Positions 40,442-41,070 of a DNA stretch of 41,070 nucleotides are shown one piece after another. The stretch lies in NCBI GenBank assembly GCA_003222155.1, contig QHUU01000097.1:1-41070 (forward strand), given 5' to 3'. A program made the position numbers and the translations under genes. The stretch is from Gemmatimonadota bacterium. Lineage in GTDB: Bacteria; Gemmatimonadota; Gemmatimonadetes; Gemmatimonadales; GWC2-71-9. Below the pieces are notes generated by a model. It saw only the letters and a list, made by a program, of their open reading frames with translations, did no database searches and was not told the origin of the DNA. How positions within the stretch are numbered: the stretch's first letter is position 1; every line of letters begins with the position of its first letter.

Positions 40442-41070
40442 GCGCAGCACCAGGTAAGTCAATCCCGCGATCCCCGCCGAGGCGGGGATCGTGAGGATCC
40501 ACGCCCACACGATCCGCCCGGCCACGCCCCACCGCACGGCCGAGAGCCGGTGCGCCGCGCCCACGCCGGAAATGGCGCCGGTGATCGTGTGGGTCGTGCT
40601 GACCGGAATGCCGAAGTGGGAGGCGATGAACAGCGTGATGGCGCCGCTCGTCTCGGCGCAGAAGCCGCCGAACGGCGTGAGCTTGGTGAGACGCTGGCCC
40701 ATGGTCTTCACGATGCGCCACCCGCCCGTCACGGTGCCCAACCCCATCGCCGCGCCGCACGCCACCACCACCCAGGCAGGTACGGTGTTGGGGTCGGTGA
40801 GGTGCAGGGGGGACGCCGCGAGGGCGCCGATCCCAACGACCTGCTGCTCCGCCACCAACAGGCCGACGATGATGCCCATGGTTTTCTGTGCGTCGTTGGA
40901 TCCGTGCCCGAGCGAGTACGCGGCGGCCGAGCCGATCTGCAACACGCGAAACACGCGGTCCACCTTGCGCGGGAGCGAGCGTCGCAGGGCCCACGACAAC
41001 GCCACCGTCAGCGCCAGCGCCAGCACGAGGCCCATCAGCGGCGCCACCACGATAAAGACGAGAGTCGAGA
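40430..41070 (-). CDS. PiT-family inorganic phosphate transporter, 5'-partial
   Basis: The C-terminal 212 residues of a low-affinity phosphate symporter; the frame is open to the right edge (upstream residues STLVFIVVAP are in frame). Seen: GHGSNDAQKTMGIIVGLL, the PiT signature with GSNDAQK, and the second copy GGFCAETSGAITLFIASHFGIPVSTTHTITGAISGVG. Several membrane helices. PiT proteins take up metal-phosphate with H+ or Na+. The gene is convergent with the LVIVD gene and not next to the Pho-box-like repeat (about 2.7 kb away). Confidence 0.93.
   Translation of the reverse strand, partial: STLVFIVVAPLMGLVLALALTVALSWALRRSLPRKVDRVFRVLQIGSAAAYSLGHGSNDAQKTMGIIVGLLVAEQQVVGIGALAASPLHLTDPNTVPAWVVVACGAAMGLGTVTGGWRIVKTMGQRLTKLTPFGGFCAETSGAITLFIASHFGIPVSTTHTITGAISGVGAAHRLSAVRWGVAGRIVWAWILTIPASAGIAGLTYLVLRALA

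Overview
The window is about 41 kb of very GC-rich bacterial chromosome, dense with genes and with almost no spacer. The gene set suggests a soil or sediment member of the Gemmatimonadota or a similar lineage. This is an inference from style, not from a marker gene. Pointers are a membrane Ser/Thr kinase with TolB-like and TPR parts, an ECF sigma/anti-sigma pair driving two DUF4097 proteins, DUF305 and LVIVD-type surface proteins, and many short palindromic or tandem repeats. No rRNA, tRNA, CRISPR array, integrase or transposase was recognised. Both edges cut genes: mutY on the left and a PiT phosphate transporter on the right.

Layout. 1-3859: 3' part of mutY and a large sensor kinase. 3865-10230, mostly minus strand: DUF2269-like and DUF2203 proteins, a CBS-pair protein, a patatin-like lipase, an acyl-CoA thioesterase overlapping a glutamine-dependent NAD synthetase, a divergent short CrcB, and an APC permease. 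10305-14102: a secreted DUF4384 protein, then a likely tungstate/molybdate uptake set (TupA-like binding protein, porin, ModE-like regulator) without a visible permease or ATPase. 14035-18662: a DUF442-type phosphatase, an NTF2-like protein, a small secreted Cys protein followed by a lipoprotein-thioredoxin fusion, then a nucleoside hydrolase and a hydroxyacyl-CoA-type dehydrogenase. 18761-21235: an mntR-mntH-usp manganese operon read leftwards from a palindromic operator. 21377-25945: a NUDIX hydrolase, a DAACS symporter with altered ion-site motifs, a family 2 glycosyltransferase, and an HExxH lipoprotein coupled to a NicO nickel/cobalt transporter. 26007-28953: the ECF sigma / anti-sigma / DUF4097 / DUF4097 operon.

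28953-29456 is a fragment with inverted-repeat ends that holds a frameshifted four-helix-bundle gene. Directly after it come two overlapping genes, a 1011-residue gamma-class adenine methyltransferase (Eco57I-like) and a 774-residue HepA/SNF2-type helicase (29565-34878). This pair is the best candidate in the window for an uncharacterised, defence-like system: it resembles the DrmMI/DrmD part of class 1 DISARM, but drmA, drmB and drmC are absent. 34962-41070: a HAD phosphatase, an aminotransferase with an ornithine-cyclodeaminase-family partner, a DUF305/LVIVD pair preceded by a Pho-box-like direct repeat, and the PiT transporter.

Two window-wide patterns stand out. First, several unrelated families of palindromic or tandem repeats sit exactly at gene ends, where they supply stop codons, coincide with missing C-terminal domains (mutY, crcB), form linkers (nadE, patatin) or form the N-terminus of a binding protein (tupA-like). 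Second, several first-of-operon genes have a -10-like hexamer only 5-7 nt before the start codon, suggesting leaderless transcripts, while genes inside operons carry AGGAGG sites or overlap as ATGA/TGATG.
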